Assembly (NCBI RefSeq): GCF_033963835.1
Contig: NZ_JAXBME010000008.1
Coordinates: forward strand, 1 to 64,000
Source: Cytobacillus sp. IB215665
GTDB lineage: Bacteria; Bacillota; Bacilli; Bacillales; SM2101
DNA: 64,000 nt
Reading direction: 5' to 3'
Positions 43,755-53,620 of the stretch are shown piece after piece. The notes under the pieces are model-generated. The model was not told the origin of the DNA. It saw only the letters and a program-made list of their open reading frames with translations, and did no database searches. The translations under genes were made by a program, and so were the position numbers. The stretch's first letter is position 1. Every line of letters starts with the position of its first letter.

Positions 43755-44426
43755 TTGAGTTATTCGATATATCTAGTTGAGGATGAAATGAATTTAAACC
43801 AAATATTATCTACGTATTTGCAAAATGAGGGGTGGCATGTAAAATCGTTTCATACAGGACTTGACGCTAAAAACTCAATAAAAGATCAGCCAAACCTATG
43901 GATTTTAGATATAATGCTCCCAGATATAGATGGCTATGAATTAATTAAAGCGATTAAAGAGCACGATGAACAAACACCGGTTATTTTTATTTCAGCTCGT
44001 GATGAAGATCTAGACCGTATCATTGGATTGGAATTAGGAAGTGATGATTACTTAGCTAAACCGTTTTTACCAAAAGAGTTAGTTATCCGCGCAAAAAAAC
44101 TATTAACTAGAGTTTATGGTAAGCAAACGGTCCATAATGCCATTCATTATGGAAATTATGTGATTAACGAAGAAAAACGAACTGTACACAAAGAAAATGA
44201 AGAAGTTGTACTATCATCAAAGGAATTTGATTTATTATTATTATTTGTTAAAAACATAGGGCAAGCATTTTCCCGTGAACAAGTTCTTGATTATATTTGG
44301 GGAAGTGATTACTTCGGTTCGGACAGAGTTGTTGATGATTTAGTACGGAGAGTTCGCAAAAAGGTTACAGAATTGCGTGTTGAAACATTATATGGTTTCG
44401 GATATCGAACGGTTGAAGCAACATGA
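43755..44426 (+). CDS. cssR: Response regulator CssR (secretion stress)
   Basis: 223 residues, OmpR family. Receiver YLVEDEMNLNQILSTYLQNE, phospho-Asp in LWILDIMLPDIDGYE near residue 53, KPFLPKE; winged helix SSKEFDLLLLFVKNIGQAFS and VDDLVRRVRKKVTELRVETL. In B. subtilis CssR activates the quality-control proteases htrA and htrB when misfolded secreted proteins build up. The start is TTG 43755, ten bases after GAGGAGGC. It overlaps cssS by four bases. Confidence 0.86.
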   Translation: MSYSIYLVEDEMNLNQILSTYLQNEGWHVKSFHTGLDAKNSIKDQPNLWILDIMLPDIDGYELIKAIKEHDEQTPVIFISARDEDLDRIIGLELGSDDYLAKPFLPKELVIRAKKLLTRVYGKQTVHNAIHYGNYVINEEKRTVHKENEEVVLSSKEFDLLLLFVKNIGQAFSREQVLDYIWGSDYFGSDRVVDDLVRRVRKKVTELRVETLYGFGYRTVEAT

Positions 44427-45775
44427 AAAATTGGCCCCTGTCAATTCAAATTTCTATTGTATTTGCTGGATTAATCATCTTTATCGGAGTGACATTAGTT
44501 ACATTTATTCCTAACACACTGAACTCTTTTTTTACAAACGAAATTTTCACGACAATTGAAAACTCACAGCTACAAATGACAAATAATTATACGCCTTCGG
44601 AAAACTCACTTGAACAACAACAAAGTGAGCAAAATGCTCGCTCCGTAAACCACGTTGTGTTAGATGCCAGGGGAAACACTATTGAAAACGCTATCCTTCC
44701 AATACAAACATTAACTAACATGTACATTAATGCTCGGAATCAAAAGGAAGGAACTGCTCGTTATGAAACACTTGTTCAAGGACAGACGATCTATTACACC
44801 ATTAGTAAAATACAGATATTGCGACCAAAGGGTGTTGAACAAGGTTTTATAATTTCTTTTATGTGGGATTCATACCGTAAAGAGCTAGTACACACACTAT
44901 TTTCTCGGCTAGTACAATTGATGTTATTCGTCTTAATTGGTGGACTCTTATTAGCATTTTTGTTTGCTAAATGGCTATCAAAACCTATTGTTCAAATGAA
45001 AGAGCATGTGCATCATATTGCAAACAGACAGTGGGATGAACCTATGATTGTTGAACGGCAAGATGAAATAGGAGTTTTATCTCAATCGATAGAAAAAATG
45101 AGAGTACAACTAAAAGAGCAGGATAAAGCGCAACAAACCATGCTTCAACACGTATCTCACGATTTAAAAACACCAGTGATGGTCATACGAAGCTTTGCTC
45201 AAGCAATTCGTGACGGTATTTATCCAAATGGTACGATAGAACAAACTGCTGAAACGATTGAAAACGAATCGAAGAGATTAGAAACTAAAATTAAGGACTT
45301 ACTGTATCTTACTAAGCTCAATTATCTCGCCCAGCAGCCAACTATGGATGAAACATTTAATGTAAAAGAGGTCATTGAAGAAGTTTATTCGCAATTCCAG
45401 CTTCAACGAGCAGATATTCAATTTGAACTATCTCTTTTAAGCATTACGATAACTGGTGATCGAGAGCAATGGAGAATAGCCTTTGAAAATATTATTGATA
45501 ATGCCTTAAGATATGTGAACAATATAATCAAAATTACGATGAATAAAGAATATGGGCAAATAATTATTTCTATTTGGAACGATGGACCCACTATTCCAGA
45601 TGATGAGGTCGAAGACTTATTTAAGCCCTATACGAAAGGTAAGCAAGGAAATTTTGGCCTTGGGTTGACTATTGTAAAACGAATCGTAGATATACACAAT
45701 GCAGAAATTACTGTCTTTAATAGGAATCATGGTGTGGAGTTTTTATTTCGAATTCCTCTATCGAATAATGAATAA
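44423..45775 (+). CDS. cssS: Sensor histidine kinase CssS (secretion stress)
   Basis: 450 residues, same length as B. subtilis CssS (451). There is a membrane helix at about 8-30, an extracytoplasmic loop of 130 residues, and a second helix at about 163-187, then HAMP. The phospho-histidine is in LQHVSHDLKTPVMVIRSFAQ near residue 246, followed by KDLLYLTKLNYLAQQ, NIIDNALRYV and GNFGLGLTIVKRIV. DLKTPVMVIR and FFTNEIFTTIE are particularly close to CssS. It senses protein-folding stress outside the membrane. No htrA/htrB gene lies beside the pair in this window. Confidence 0.86.
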   Translation: MKNWPLSIQISIVFAGLIIFIGVTLVTFIPNTLNSFFTNEIFTTIENSQLQMTNNYTPSENSLEQQQSEQNARSVNHVVLDARGNTIENAILPIQTLTNMYINARNQKEGTARYETLVQGQTIYYTISKIQILRPKGVEQGFIISFMWDSYRKELVHTLFSRLVQLMLFVLIGGLLLAFLFAKWLSKPIVQMKEHVHHIANRQWDEPMIVERQDEIGVLSQSIEKMRVQLKEQDKAQQTMLQHVSHDLKTPVMVIRSFAQAIRDGIYPNGTIEQTAETIENESKRLETKIKDLLYLTKLNYLAQQPTMDETFNVKEVIEEVYSQFQLQRADIQFELSLLSITITGDREQWRIAFENIIDNALRYVNNIIKITMNKEYGQIIISIWNDGPTIPDDEVEDLFKPYTKGKQGNFGLGLTIVKRIVDIHNAEITVFNRNHGVEFLFRIPLSNNE

Positions 45776-45779
45776 GTTA

Positions 45780-45863
45780 TTATTTTCGCAATAGAATCAC
45801 TGCAAATAACAGGTAAAATAAAAGAAATATAAGGACTGGAATAACTAACTTAAGTTCCACCAT
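45780..45863 (-). CDS. 27-residue single-helix membrane peptide
   Basis: MVELKLVIPVLIFLLFYLLF followed by AVILLRK: one hydrophobic helix with a short acidic/basic start and a basic end. The ATG has a strong ATAAGGAGAGTTATA upstream. It reads leftward and its stop lies four bases past the cssS stop, converging. I know no family. Peptides of this form often regulate membrane proteins or act as type I toxins; no antitoxin RNA was identified. The neighbouring 275 bases to 46138 show no other gene. Confidence 0.5.
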   Translation of the reverse strand: MVELKLVIPVLIFLLFYLLFAVILLRK

Positions 45864-46138
45864 TATAACTCTCCTTATCACTTGAAAATTGTTAACAATA
45901 TGAAGGGACCGCAACCTTAGTTTAACAAACAGTATTAAGGAGAGTATAAACTACTTGTAAGAATATTATTAAGATTGTTAATTTTAGACTCGTCCTCCTC
46001 CCTAAAATATATTCGTATGTTTCCTTCCACGAAAACAATGACAAGCATAGAAAAAACAAAATTCGCAATATTTGACATTTTTCTTCATTTAAAATATAAT
46101 AAATTCTGGGAATATATTTTTTCCGAGGAGATCGATAT

Positions 46139-48661
46139 ATGACAATGAATAAATTAAACATTCATTTAAGCAAAGAAGAACAACAATTCTCTGTTTTTAC
46201 TTTTATCGCTTCCGTTATTTTTATGATTGCAGTGTTTTTTTTTAACAATACTCATGTCATCTCTGAACAATTCTACTTTCCTATTTATATTATTGTTGGA
46301 TTTATTTGTATAGCAATAACCACTACTATTTCAACACAAAACGGATTTATTCCACCCTCAAAAATGTCACGACGTCAATTATACATAAGTGCTACTTTTT
46401 GGACTCTCTCATTATTAAATCTATTTCGGCTCTTGTCTTATGATGGAATGCCTCAGTTTATAGTCACTCATTCCATAGAAACATCTGCTTGGTTCTGGAT
46501 AATCATCCAAGTGTTGTTAGCTTCATCATTATTTGTTATTTATTATTCTAATGATTTAGTACTGATCACGCATAAAAAGTGGATTATATATAGTATTTCT
46601 ACACTGGTATCAGTTATCTTATTTATGTCACTTTCTAACTGGGCTGTTCATTTTCCTAAGTTATACGAATCGAATGGTGGCATAACACCGATACATAGGC
46701 TTCTAACATACATTGTATGCTTGTTCTATTTTGGAACTATCGTTATACTCCACAAACGTTACCGATCTGTTAAGATGTATTCATATTTAATAATCATTAA
46801 CGCACTAATCATGTTTATACTCGGTCAATTGTTGGTTACATTTTCGCACTACCACCATGATTTAATAAACCTCCTTGGACACATATATTTTCTTATCGGA
46901 ACTCTTTTCATGTTGAAAGGAATATACCTTACAACAATAGCAGGACCAATGAATCAACAGCGAAGAGTAGAAAAGGCACTCTATACAAATGAAAAGAAAC
47001 TATCCGTCATTGTTGAAACAATTCCAAGTTCAATTATTATTGTAAATCGAGAGGGTGACCTGACATTTATTAACCCTGCCTTTGAAAGCTTAATCGGTTT
47101 AAAAAAAGAAGATATTTTACAAAAAAACGTCGCTGACCCCTTTTGGAAAATATCTAAACTAGATGGTACACCTATCCTTAGTAGTCAATTTATTTACGAA
47201 CCTATATTAACAACTAAAACTGCTATTATGAATAAACACTGCTTTCTTGAACGTGGTGATGGTCATAAGCTAGTTCTTTCTGTTAATGCGGCTCCTATAT
47301 TTGATGACAACCATGAAATTACAAATATTATATATTCATTAAATGACATTACTGCATATTGGCAAGCACAAAACAAGATTAATGAACTTGCCTATTACGA
47401 TGAATTGACACACCTACCAAACCGACAATTATTTATTAATAAAGTGAGGCAAGCAATAAAAAATCAGATACTTGGCAAGAATATCGTCATTTTGTATATA
47501 AATTTAGACCGTTTCGAAAACGTAAATCATTCTCTTGGACATGATATAGGTGATTTGTTTTTACAAACGATTGCTAAAAGGCTTAATTCACTAACAAATG
47601 ACCAAATTTCGGTTGCAAAGGTAAGTGCTGCTTTTGCAGTCTTGATTGAAGGAATTCAAGAAAAACATGCAGATAAATATGCACAAGATATTTTATCAAC
47701 AATTCAAGAACCCATCGTAGCCAAAGGGTTCACTTTCCATATTACAGCTAGTATTGGAATCGCAATATATCCAAATCATGGAACAGATGTAGACACTCTT
47801 ATAAAAAATGCTAGTACTGCACTATATAAGGCAAAAGAGGTCGGGAATACATTTAAGACTTTTGATCAAGAGATGACGAAAGAGGCATATGAACAAATCA
47901 TGATCGAAAGCGAATTAAGAAATGCGATTGAAAGAAATGAATTAACATTGCATTATCAACCTCAAATTAATGTTTTATCTGGAGAAATAGTAGGCGTCGA
48001 AGCATTGATAAGATGGGTTCATCCGCAAAGAGGATACATATCTCCAGCAACATTTATTCCTATTGCTGAAAAGACAGGATTAATAGTACCTTTAGGACAA
48101 TGGGTGTTAGAAACAACTTGCCAACAACTGAAAAAATGGCATAACAAAGGGTTTGATACATTAAAAGCATCTGTTAATTTATCGATGCGCCAATTCTTTC
48201 AACATAACCTAAGGGACACAGTTCAACAAGCTTTAAATAAATCACAGCTTGACCCATATTTCCTTGAACTAGAAGTAACAGAAAGTGTAACAATCGATAT
48301 AGATAGAGCACTAAATGTACTTGATGATTTAAAAAAAATCGGCGTTCAAATCGCAATTGATGATTTCGGTACAGGCTATAGTTCTCTAAGTCATATAAAA
48401 AATTTCCCAGTAGATAAATTAAAAATTGATAAATCTTTTATATGTGATATAACAAATAATCCGAAAGATGCTGCTATTGTCTCTAGTATTACAACAATGG
48501 CCCAACAGTTAAACCTTAAGGTCATAGCAGAAGGCGTCGAAACTGAGGAACAAGTGAGATACTTAGATAAATTACGATGTCATACAATTCAAGGTTATTA
48601 CTATAGTAAACCGATAACAGCAGCATCTTTTGAAGACTTGCTAAAACCTCAAGTATCATAA
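46139..48661 (+). CDS. Membrane PAS-GGDEF-EAL protein (probable c-di-GMP phosphodiesterase)
   Basis: 840 residues: about eight membrane helices in the first 270, a PAS domain at about 285-405, GGDEF at about 415-575, EAL at about 590-840. The GGDEF signature is replaced by SAAFA near residue 496, so cyclase activity is unlikely. The EAL domain looks complete: VEALIRWVHPQRG, VNLSMRQF, LELEVTES, IDDFGTGYSSLSH, DKLKIDKSF, AEGVETEEQ and QGYYYSKP, so it should hydrolyse c-di-GMP. The degenerate GGDEF may be a GTP sensor. ATG 46139 follows GAGGAGATCGATAT. Confidence 0.9.
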   Translation: MTMNKLNIHLSKEEQQFSVFTFIASVIFMIAVFFFNNTHVISEQFYFPIYIIVGFICIAITTTISTQNGFIPPSKMSRRQLYISATFWTLSLLNLFRLLSYDGMPQFIVTHSIETSAWFWIIIQVLLASSLFVIYYSNDLVLITHKKWIIYSISTLVSVILFMSLSNWAVHFPKLYESNGGITPIHRLLTYIVCLFYFGTIVILHKRYRSVKMYSYLIIINALIMFILGQLLVTFSHYHHDLINLLGHIYFLIGTLFMLKGIYLTTIAGPMNQQRRVEKALYTNEKKLSVIVETIPSSIIIVNREGDLTFINPAFESLIGLKKEDILQKNVADPFWKISKLDGTPILSSQFIYEPILTTKTAIMNKHCFLERGDGHKLVLSVNAAPIFDDNHEITNIIYSLNDITAYWQAQNKINELAYYDELTHLPNRQLFINKVRQAIKNQILGKNIVILYINLDRFENVNHSLGHDIGDLFLQTIAKRLNSLTNDQISVAKVSAAFAVLIEGIQEKHADKYAQDILSTIQEPIVAKGFTFHITASIGIAIYPNHGTDVDTLIKNASTALYKAKEVGNTFKTFDQEMTKEAYEQIMIESELRNAIERNELTLHYQPQINVLSGEIVGVEALIRWVHPQRGYISPATFIPIAEKTGLIVPLGQWVLETTCQQLKKWHNKGFDTLKASVNLSMRQFFQHNLRDTVQQALNKSQLDPYFLELEVTESVTIDIDRALNVLDDLKKIGVQIAIDDFGTGYSSLSHIKNFPVDKLKIDKSFICDITNNPKDAAIVSSITTMAQQLNLKVIAEGVETEEQVRYLDKLRCHTIQGYYYSKPITAASFEDLLKPQVS

Positions 48662-48689
48662 GTTAACTCAAGAAAACTTGAATATCGGT

Positions 48690-48722
48690 AAATCAGGTGG
48701 GGAACATACTTCACCTGATTGA
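48690..48722. terminator. Terminator between the EAL gene and the secreted-protein gene
   Basis: AATCAGGTG pairs with CACCTGATT. It lies between two convergent stops and could serve both. It is almost the same stem as at 36500. Confidence 0.8.
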
Positions 48723-48726
48723 AAAA

Positions 48727-49845
48727 TCAATCAAAAAAAATTTGCTTCCTAACCTCTTCAATGTCAAGTTTCCAAGGGTCAACGAATGATTTTCTTGTAA
48801 CATAGAAATGAATGATTTTTTGAACTGCCCCTAAATCTTTTCCATAATATTCAACTTTCAGAGGGATATCTACAACAAGAGATCCAGTGCTTTTTACAGA
48901 AGGTATGGGCGATGTACGGGTAATCCCTTCTAAGGAATTAAATTTGTTGAAATAGTCCTCTGCAATCTTTCTTTTATCTCCTATTACACTTGCTGAAAAT
49001 ATATGTAAGTCGCGTTGGTTGACACTGAACAAAAAAGAATCAATTAGCTCCATTGGAGAAATAGATAAAAAATATTCACCTGTGACGCCTGCTGCTTTTC
49101 GAACCATTAATTGATGAGAGAAATCTTCACTTCTTGATGAATGGGTTGTACTAGATTTGAAATGTATACAAAAGTGTCCAGGGAATCCATTGATTAAGGC
49201 ACCACTTCCGTGAGGCATACCGTGCATTGAAGCAGCAATTTTCTGATGATCAGCCATAATAATGATTGCACGTCTATTCCAGCTCCACCTCCCATTAAAT
49301 ATTTGCTTCATGATTTTTGTATCCTCATTAGTAATTGGCTGAACGTCAGCATGCTTACTGCCTGCTCTTCGTTGACCATTAAAAGATAAACCCGTTTCAA
49401 TATCAATAATTTTAAACGAACTATACTTTGGAATTATCTCATTAACTTGTTGCCATGGGATAATCGCACCATAGTGCTGAGCTTTAAGCTTTTGTTGAAT
49501 ATCTTTAAGTTGTGAAACTAACTTACTTGGAATATTCCACTTTTTTTGCTGTTCAGTATTGTAAAGTTGCCAATTGCTATTTACAAAAAATGTCTGGCTC
49601 ACTCCATTACTTTTTATTACGACAAAAGTATCTGATAACGGCATATGCTCTGTTGTATGCACACCCTTACTGTCTTTTAACTTTGAAATAACTTCCTTTG
49701 ATTTTATCGTCATTTTACTCTCATAAAGAGATGTTGGTGAGGATTTCACAATAATTGTTACCGTATGATTTTGCTTGGCCGCAGCAATTGAACTTGACAT
49801 TCCAAAATTAATAAATATTATTACAACGAAAATCGTTAATCTCAT
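48727..49845 (-). CDS. Secreted protein with L,D-transpeptidase-like His/Cys motif
   Basis: 372 residues. A signal peptide ends near SIAAAKQ. The N-terminal 130 residues are a domain of unknown type. The centre holds VQPITNEDTKIMKQIF, then IAASMHGMPHGSGALINGFP and GHFCIHFKSSTTH with His208, His212, His224, Cys226 and His228. The spacing of His, then GHFCIH, recalls the SHGC(I/V)R motif of YkuD peptidoglycan L,D-transpeptidases, but the Arg is missing. I recall similar GHFCIHF proteins in Bacillus and Paenibacillus annotated only as hypothetical. The C-terminal 110 residues form another beta-rich domain. A cell-wall role is inferred. Confidence 0.7.
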   Translation of the reverse strand: MRLTIFVVIIFINFGMSSSIAAAKQNHTVTIIVKSSPTSLYESKMTIKSKEVISKLKDSKGVHTTEHMPLSDTFVVIKSNGVSQTFFVNSNWQLYNTEQQKKWNIPSKLVSQLKDIQQKLKAQHYGAIIPWQQVNEIIPKYSSFKIIDIETGLSFNGQRRAGSKHADVQPITNEDTKIMKQIFNGRWSWNRRAIIIMADHQKIAASMHGMPHGSGALINGFPGHFCIHFKSSTTHSSRSEDFSHQLMVRKAAGVTGEYFLSISPMELIDSFLFSVNQRDLHIFSASVIGDKRKIAEDYFNKFNSLEGITRTSPIPSVKSTGSLVVDIPLKVEYYGKDLGAVQKIIHFYVTRKSFVDPWKLDIEEVRKQIFFD

Positions 49846-49932
49846 GCTCTTCCCTCTTCAAATATTAATATATACCCAATTATTATTTACAAAATCAATA
49901 TCGATACTCATAGTAAAACTTGGTCACACGAA

Positions 49933-49966
49933 AAAAGCTCGTAGAATTTTCGCTCTACAAGCTTTT
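49933..49966 (-). terminator. pepA terminator
   Basis: AAAAGCT-GTAGA pairs with TCTAC-AGCTTTT; on the minus strand it ends in a T run. It lies 190 bases after the pepA stop, with a short repeat between. Confidence 0.75.
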
Positions 49967-50021
49967 ATTTATTTCCTTATTCATTTCTGCACTGTAAATG
50001 CCGTTTTAATTCTTTACTACT

Positions 50022-50081
50022 GGCTGTTTTCGTATTGATTGCTGTTTCTACGTGTTAATTTAAGGGTACGAAAAGAGCCTT
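50022..50081. repeat. Dispersed inverted-end repeat, short form (R17)
   Basis: GGCTGTTTTCGTATTGATTG then CTGTTTCTACGT is joined directly to AGGGTACGAAAAGAGCCTT. Both ends are nearly perfect and about 100 bp of interior is missing. Confidence 0.75.
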
Positions 50082-50157
50082 GCCAAAACAATACAAAAAA
50101 CCTCAATTAGCAGTAGTGATTTAGTAAAAGTAGCGAAGGAGCTTGGGCATTGAACCT

Positions 50158-51663
50158 TTAGTTATTACTGTCACTAAAGCGTTCAACAAATGTTGCTAGT
50201 GTTCTTACCATTACTCCTGTAGCACCTGCTGGACCTAAATCATGTTGAGACCTAGTTGTTGCAGTTCCAGCAATATCAAGATGAACCCAAGGGGTATCCT
50301 CTGCAAATTCACCAATGAAAGTTCCTGCCATAATGGCATGACCTTCCCGCCCAGGTGAGTTGTTTAAATCTGCCATCTTACTATTACGTACTCTATCTTT
50401 GTCTTTTTCTGTTATTGGTAAACGCCAAATCGGTTCGCTAGCTTCATATGACGCTTCAACTAGCTTCTCAAACAACGGTTCATTGTTTGTCATAGCACCT
50501 GTCATATCTTCTCCTAAAGCTACGATAACACCACCAGTTAATGTAGCAACATCAATAAGGTAATTAGCTCCGTGCTGCTTTGCATATGTTATCCCATCTG
50601 CCAAGGCTAATCTACCTTCTGCGTCTGTATTTAGTACTTCAATAGTCTTCCCACTCATTGCAGTAATGACATCATCAGGTTTCAGCGCATTACCACTAAT
50701 CATGTTGTCAGTTGCTGGTATAACAGCAACTACATTTTGATCTGGACGTAACTCTCCAATCACTTCCATAGCTCCAAGTACGGATGCTGCCCCACCCATA
50801 TCTGTTTTCATACCAACAATCCCATTTTTAGGTTTAATTGAATAACCACCTGTATCAAAAGTTATACCTTTCCCAACTAGGCCAATCACGTTTTCCCATT
50901 TTTCTTGTGCTTGATATTTAAGTACAATCATTTTAGGTGGTTCAACAGAGCCTTGATTTACAGCAAGGAATGCTCCCATACCCAATTTTTCCATATCTTC
51001 CTTTTCTAAAATCTCATACTCAAATTCATACCTTTTTGCTAGTTCAATAGCATAATTTGCCATATCAGTTGCAGTTAGCATATTTCCAGGTAAATTTACA
51101 AGCGTGCGTGCAGAGTTTGTACCTTTTCCATATGCATATCCAACTGCCAGACTAGCCTCAATTTCCTTAACATCATGTTCGCTATATACTGTAATATGTG
51201 TTATTTCTTTGTTAGGTTCATTTGACTTTTGTTTATAGTTAGCAAATTGATATGTAGCTAATGGTAACGCTTCACCTATGACATGCGATATATCAAATAC
51301 ATCGATATCTTTTGTTGCAAACGAATCTATTGCAATTGCAACCTCTTCAAATTTCTCATTTTTCAGTTGTTTGAATAATTTACCAAAAGCTTGTTGGGCA
51401 ATCTCAAATGTAAGTTGATCTTCTTTTCCTAAGCCAACGAAATAAAAACGCTTTATAGATGATTTTCCTAATGTATGTACTTTTGAAATAACCTTCTTCT
51501 TTGCTGAAATATCCCCTTCCTTTAACATGTTAGTAATTTGACCTTCCAGAACCGTGTCAACCTCAGCAGCTAAGCCACTCAACTGTTTATTTTTCTCAAA
51601 TAAACCAATGACAATGACCTCACATGCTTGAGTAAAATCTAAATCATTTTTCACAATAAACAT
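50158..51663 (-). CDS. pepA: Leucyl aminopeptidase (M17 family)
   Basis: 501 residues, cytosolic two-metal enzyme that removes N-terminal residues from peptides. The M17 signature [17 protein letters not shown] is exact. Metal ligands are also in [15 protein letters not shown] and [15 protein letters not shown]. subtilis YuiE is the same length. The frame opens at 51741, but GTGGAGGTGTATAAC before ATG 51663 fixes [10 protein letters not shown] as the start. It is in the order pepA-DUF309-yuiD. Confidence 0.95.
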   Translation of the reverse strand: MFIVKNDLDFTQACEVIVIGLFEKNKQLSGLAAEVDTVLEGQITNMLKEGDISAKKKVISKVHTLGKSSIKRFYFVGLGKEDQLTFEIAQQAFGKLFKQLKNEKFEEVAIAIDSFATKDIDVFDISHVIGEALPLATYQFANYKQKSNEPNKEITHITVYSEHDVKEIEASLAVGYAYGKGTNSARTLVNLPGNMLTATDMANYAIELAKRYEFEYEILEKEDMEKLGMGAFLAVNQGSVEPPKMIVLKYQAQEKWENVIGLVGKGITFDTGGYSIKPKNGIVGMKTDMGGAASVLGAMEVIGELRPDQNVVAVIPATDNMISGNALKPDDVITAMSGKTIEVLNTDAEGRLALADGITYAKQHGANYLIDVATLTGGVIVALGEDMTGAMTNNEPLFEKLVEASYEASEPIWRLPITEKDKDRVRNSKMADLNNSPGREGHAIMAGTFIGEFAEDTPWVHLDIAGTATTRSQHDLGPAGATGVMVRTLATFVERFSDSNN

Positions 51664-51721
51664 GTTATACACCTCCACATCTATGATAACGAATAAATTT
51701 ACAAAAAGAAAACATTTCAAA

Positions 51722-52111
51722 TTATTCTTCTCGTTCTTCATTTAAGTATAATAATAATGTAGGTAGTTTAGGCAAACGGTCAATGTTTTCGAAAGGTACC
51801 CGCTCCACATCTTGTGGTATAATAATAAGGCATTTTTCAATAAATTCGTTGACTTCTTCCAAATTAATACCCCAATAAGATGGACGGTATTTTTGAATAT
51901 ATTGATGCCCTGCTCTCATCATTAAACGTGCGCCTTCTACATTTCCATAGCCATAATGATAAAGCGCTACTGTCATTTGAAGAAGTCCTTTTAAGAAGTA
52001 ATTATGCTTTTCAGTCATCCATATTTCTTCAAGAAGGTCATGACATGTGTAATAATCTCCCTCATTAAATTTTATAAAAAATTGATAGTATTCTAATGGA
52101 TAATTGGCCAA
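51722..52111 (-). CDS. DUF309-family protein
   Basis: 129 residues, helical. [20 protein letters not shown] and [20 protein letters not shown] carry the conserved HdlLEe motif of DUF309, and [13 protein letters not shown] follows. Function is unknown; small family also in plants and cyanobacteria. TTG 52111 follows TTTGGAGGTAAGATACC. It lies 58 bases before pepA and is probably co-transcribed. Confidence 0.85.
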   Translation of the reverse strand: MANYPLEYYQFFIKFNEGDYYTCHDLLEEIWMTEKHNYFLKGLLQMTVALYHYGYGNVEGARLMMRAGHQYIQKYRPSYWGINLEEVNEFIEKCLIIIPQDVERVPFENIDRLPKLPTLLLYLNEEREE

Positions 52112-52319
52112 GGTATCTTACCTCCAAAAAGCGTAAGCGCTCACATATCAAAAGAGATGAGCACATTAGCTAGATCTTTTAGGCATCCCCTAACAAGTAC
52201 AGATGCAAAGGAGCTTTTCATCTTCTAATACTCGTTGGAGATGGATACTGAAACTGGACATTTAGAAAAGCGTATCATATTCTTTTAATTATATCAGCAA
52301 GAAAGGGCGTTTTAGTCAA

Positions 52320-52799
52320 ATGGAATTAATGTCAAATTTTCCTTTATGGTCTGCATTACTTGCAATCTTCTTTGCACAATTTGTCAAAGTTCCAATTCAG
52401 TTTTTTGCTACCAAAAAAATTGATTGGTCATTACTAACTAGTACAGGAGGAATGCCCAGCTCTCATTCGGCAGCTGTAACAGCATTAACGACAGGCATTG
52501 CTATAGAAGAGGGGTTTGGTTCACCTATATTTGCCCTATCGGCTGTATTTGCAATTATCGTTATGTTTGATGCAACTGGTGTCAGACGTCACGCCGGTGA
52601 ACAAGCAACTGTGTTAAATCAACTCGTGTCTGACTTCAATAAATTCGTTGGAGAAGCAAAATTATGGCCTAAGAAGCCTCAGGAAGAAAAGCGTAAGGAG
52701 TTGAAAGAATTATTAGGTCATCAACCTATTGAAGTGTTCTTCGGTGGCTTAACTGGAATTTTTTTAACGCTCCTTTTACAATATTTGATTAGTATGTAA
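52320..52799 (+). CDS. yuiD: Divergent PAP2-family membrane protein YuiD
   Basis: 159 residues, DUF212. There are membrane helices at both ends. STGGMPSSHSAAVTALTTGI and VRRHAGEQATVLNQLV are the two phosphatase-like motifs of the divergent PAP2 family. ATG 52320 follows AAAGGGCG. Substrate unknown; membrane lipid phosphate is a guess from the fold. The 208-base region upstream (52112-52319) includes AAGCGTAAGCGCTC and GGAGCTTTTCATC, possible relics of the stem-loop repeat seen at 25455. Confidence 0.88.
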   Translation: MELMSNFPLWSALLAIFFAQFVKVPIQFFATKKIDWSLLTSTGGMPSSHSAAVTALTTGIAIEEGFGSPIFALSAVFAIIVMFDATGVRRHAGEQATVLNQLVSDFNKFVGEAKLWPKKPQEEKRKELKELLGHQPIEVFFGGLTGIFLTLLLQYLISM

Positions 52800-52802
52800 A
52801 AA

Positions 52803-52833
52803 ATGGTGACTCTATAATATTATGAGTCACCAT
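52803..52833. terminator. Terminator between yuiD and yuiC
   Basis: ATGGTGACTC pairs with GAGTCACCAT around TATAATATTAT, three bases after the yuiD stop, usable from both sides. Confidence 0.82.
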
Positions 52834-52906
52834 TACCTTTATGTTAGGCTATTTATATTGATTATTATTATTTTTTGTTAAACAATAAATTTGCACAAAA
52901 CTTTTC

Positions 52907-53620
52907 TTAATTTTTCGAATTTATATATTGTTGTCGGAACACTTGCATAGCTTCATTCTCATTTAAGACAGTTAAATCTTGCTCAGTAAGCTTACCTGTT
53001 CCTCGTTCAATAATATAAACTTCAACGGTTTTTTTACCCCATTCCTCATATACTTCTTCAACAGTTTCATAGTACAAATCAATTTTATTGCCTTTAATGG
53101 CACCGCCTTTATCCGCAACAACACCATACCCATAATCCGGGATAAATAAAATCGTTCCGATTGGGAAAACTCTTAGGTCTGCAGCTACAGTTGAATATAA
53201 ATCTCTTTTCACCTTCACCCCAGAGTATGTAATACCATATTGTGGATGATTAGGTGTTTTTCCAGTTGATTCATAGCCTGCAGTATATCCTGTTGCTGTC
53301 ACCTTCATTGACGGATATTTACTCCAGTCAAGATCCTCAAGACTTAGTTCCGCATTTACCTCTTCACTTGATGAAATTTCCGTTGGATTTACAGCGACTC
53401 GGTTTAACAATTTAGAAGGTAAGCTTATGTTTCTCTGTAAATAATTATATTCCGGTAAAACTTCATCCTGTACTAAAGTAGATTTATGATAGTTATTTTG
53501 CACCCAACCGATAATTGACTTAGCCTCAACACCGGAAAATGACTGAAAAGTAACAAATAACGCAGCAACTAATAGCATAGTCATTACTGCTCTTCTAGTA
53601 ATTGTTCTTAGTAAACTCAT
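52907..53620 (-). CDS. yuiC: 3D-domain cell-wall protein YuiC
   Basis: 237 residues. A membrane anchor or signal (about 12-33) precedes a linker and a C-terminal 3D (double-psi barrel) domain. [60 protein letters not shown] hold the three conserved aspartates. In B. subtilis YuiC is a Sps-type lytic transglycosylase acting on peptidoglycan. It is in the conserved yuiA-yuiB-yuiC order. ATG 53620 lies after GAGAGGAGTG with about a dozen bases between. Confidence 0.9.
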   Translation of the reverse strand: MSLLRTITRRAVMTMLLVAALFVTFQSFSGVEAKSIIGWVQNNYHKSTLVQDEVLPEYNYLQRNISLPSKLLNRVAVNPTEISSSEEVNAELSLEDLDWSKYPSMKVTATGYTAGYESTGKTPNHPQYGITYSGVKVKRDLYSTVAADLRVFPIGTILFIPDYGYGVVADKGGAIKGNKIDLYYETVEEVYEEWGKKTVEVYIIERGTGKLTEQDLTVLNENEAMQVFRQQYINSKN

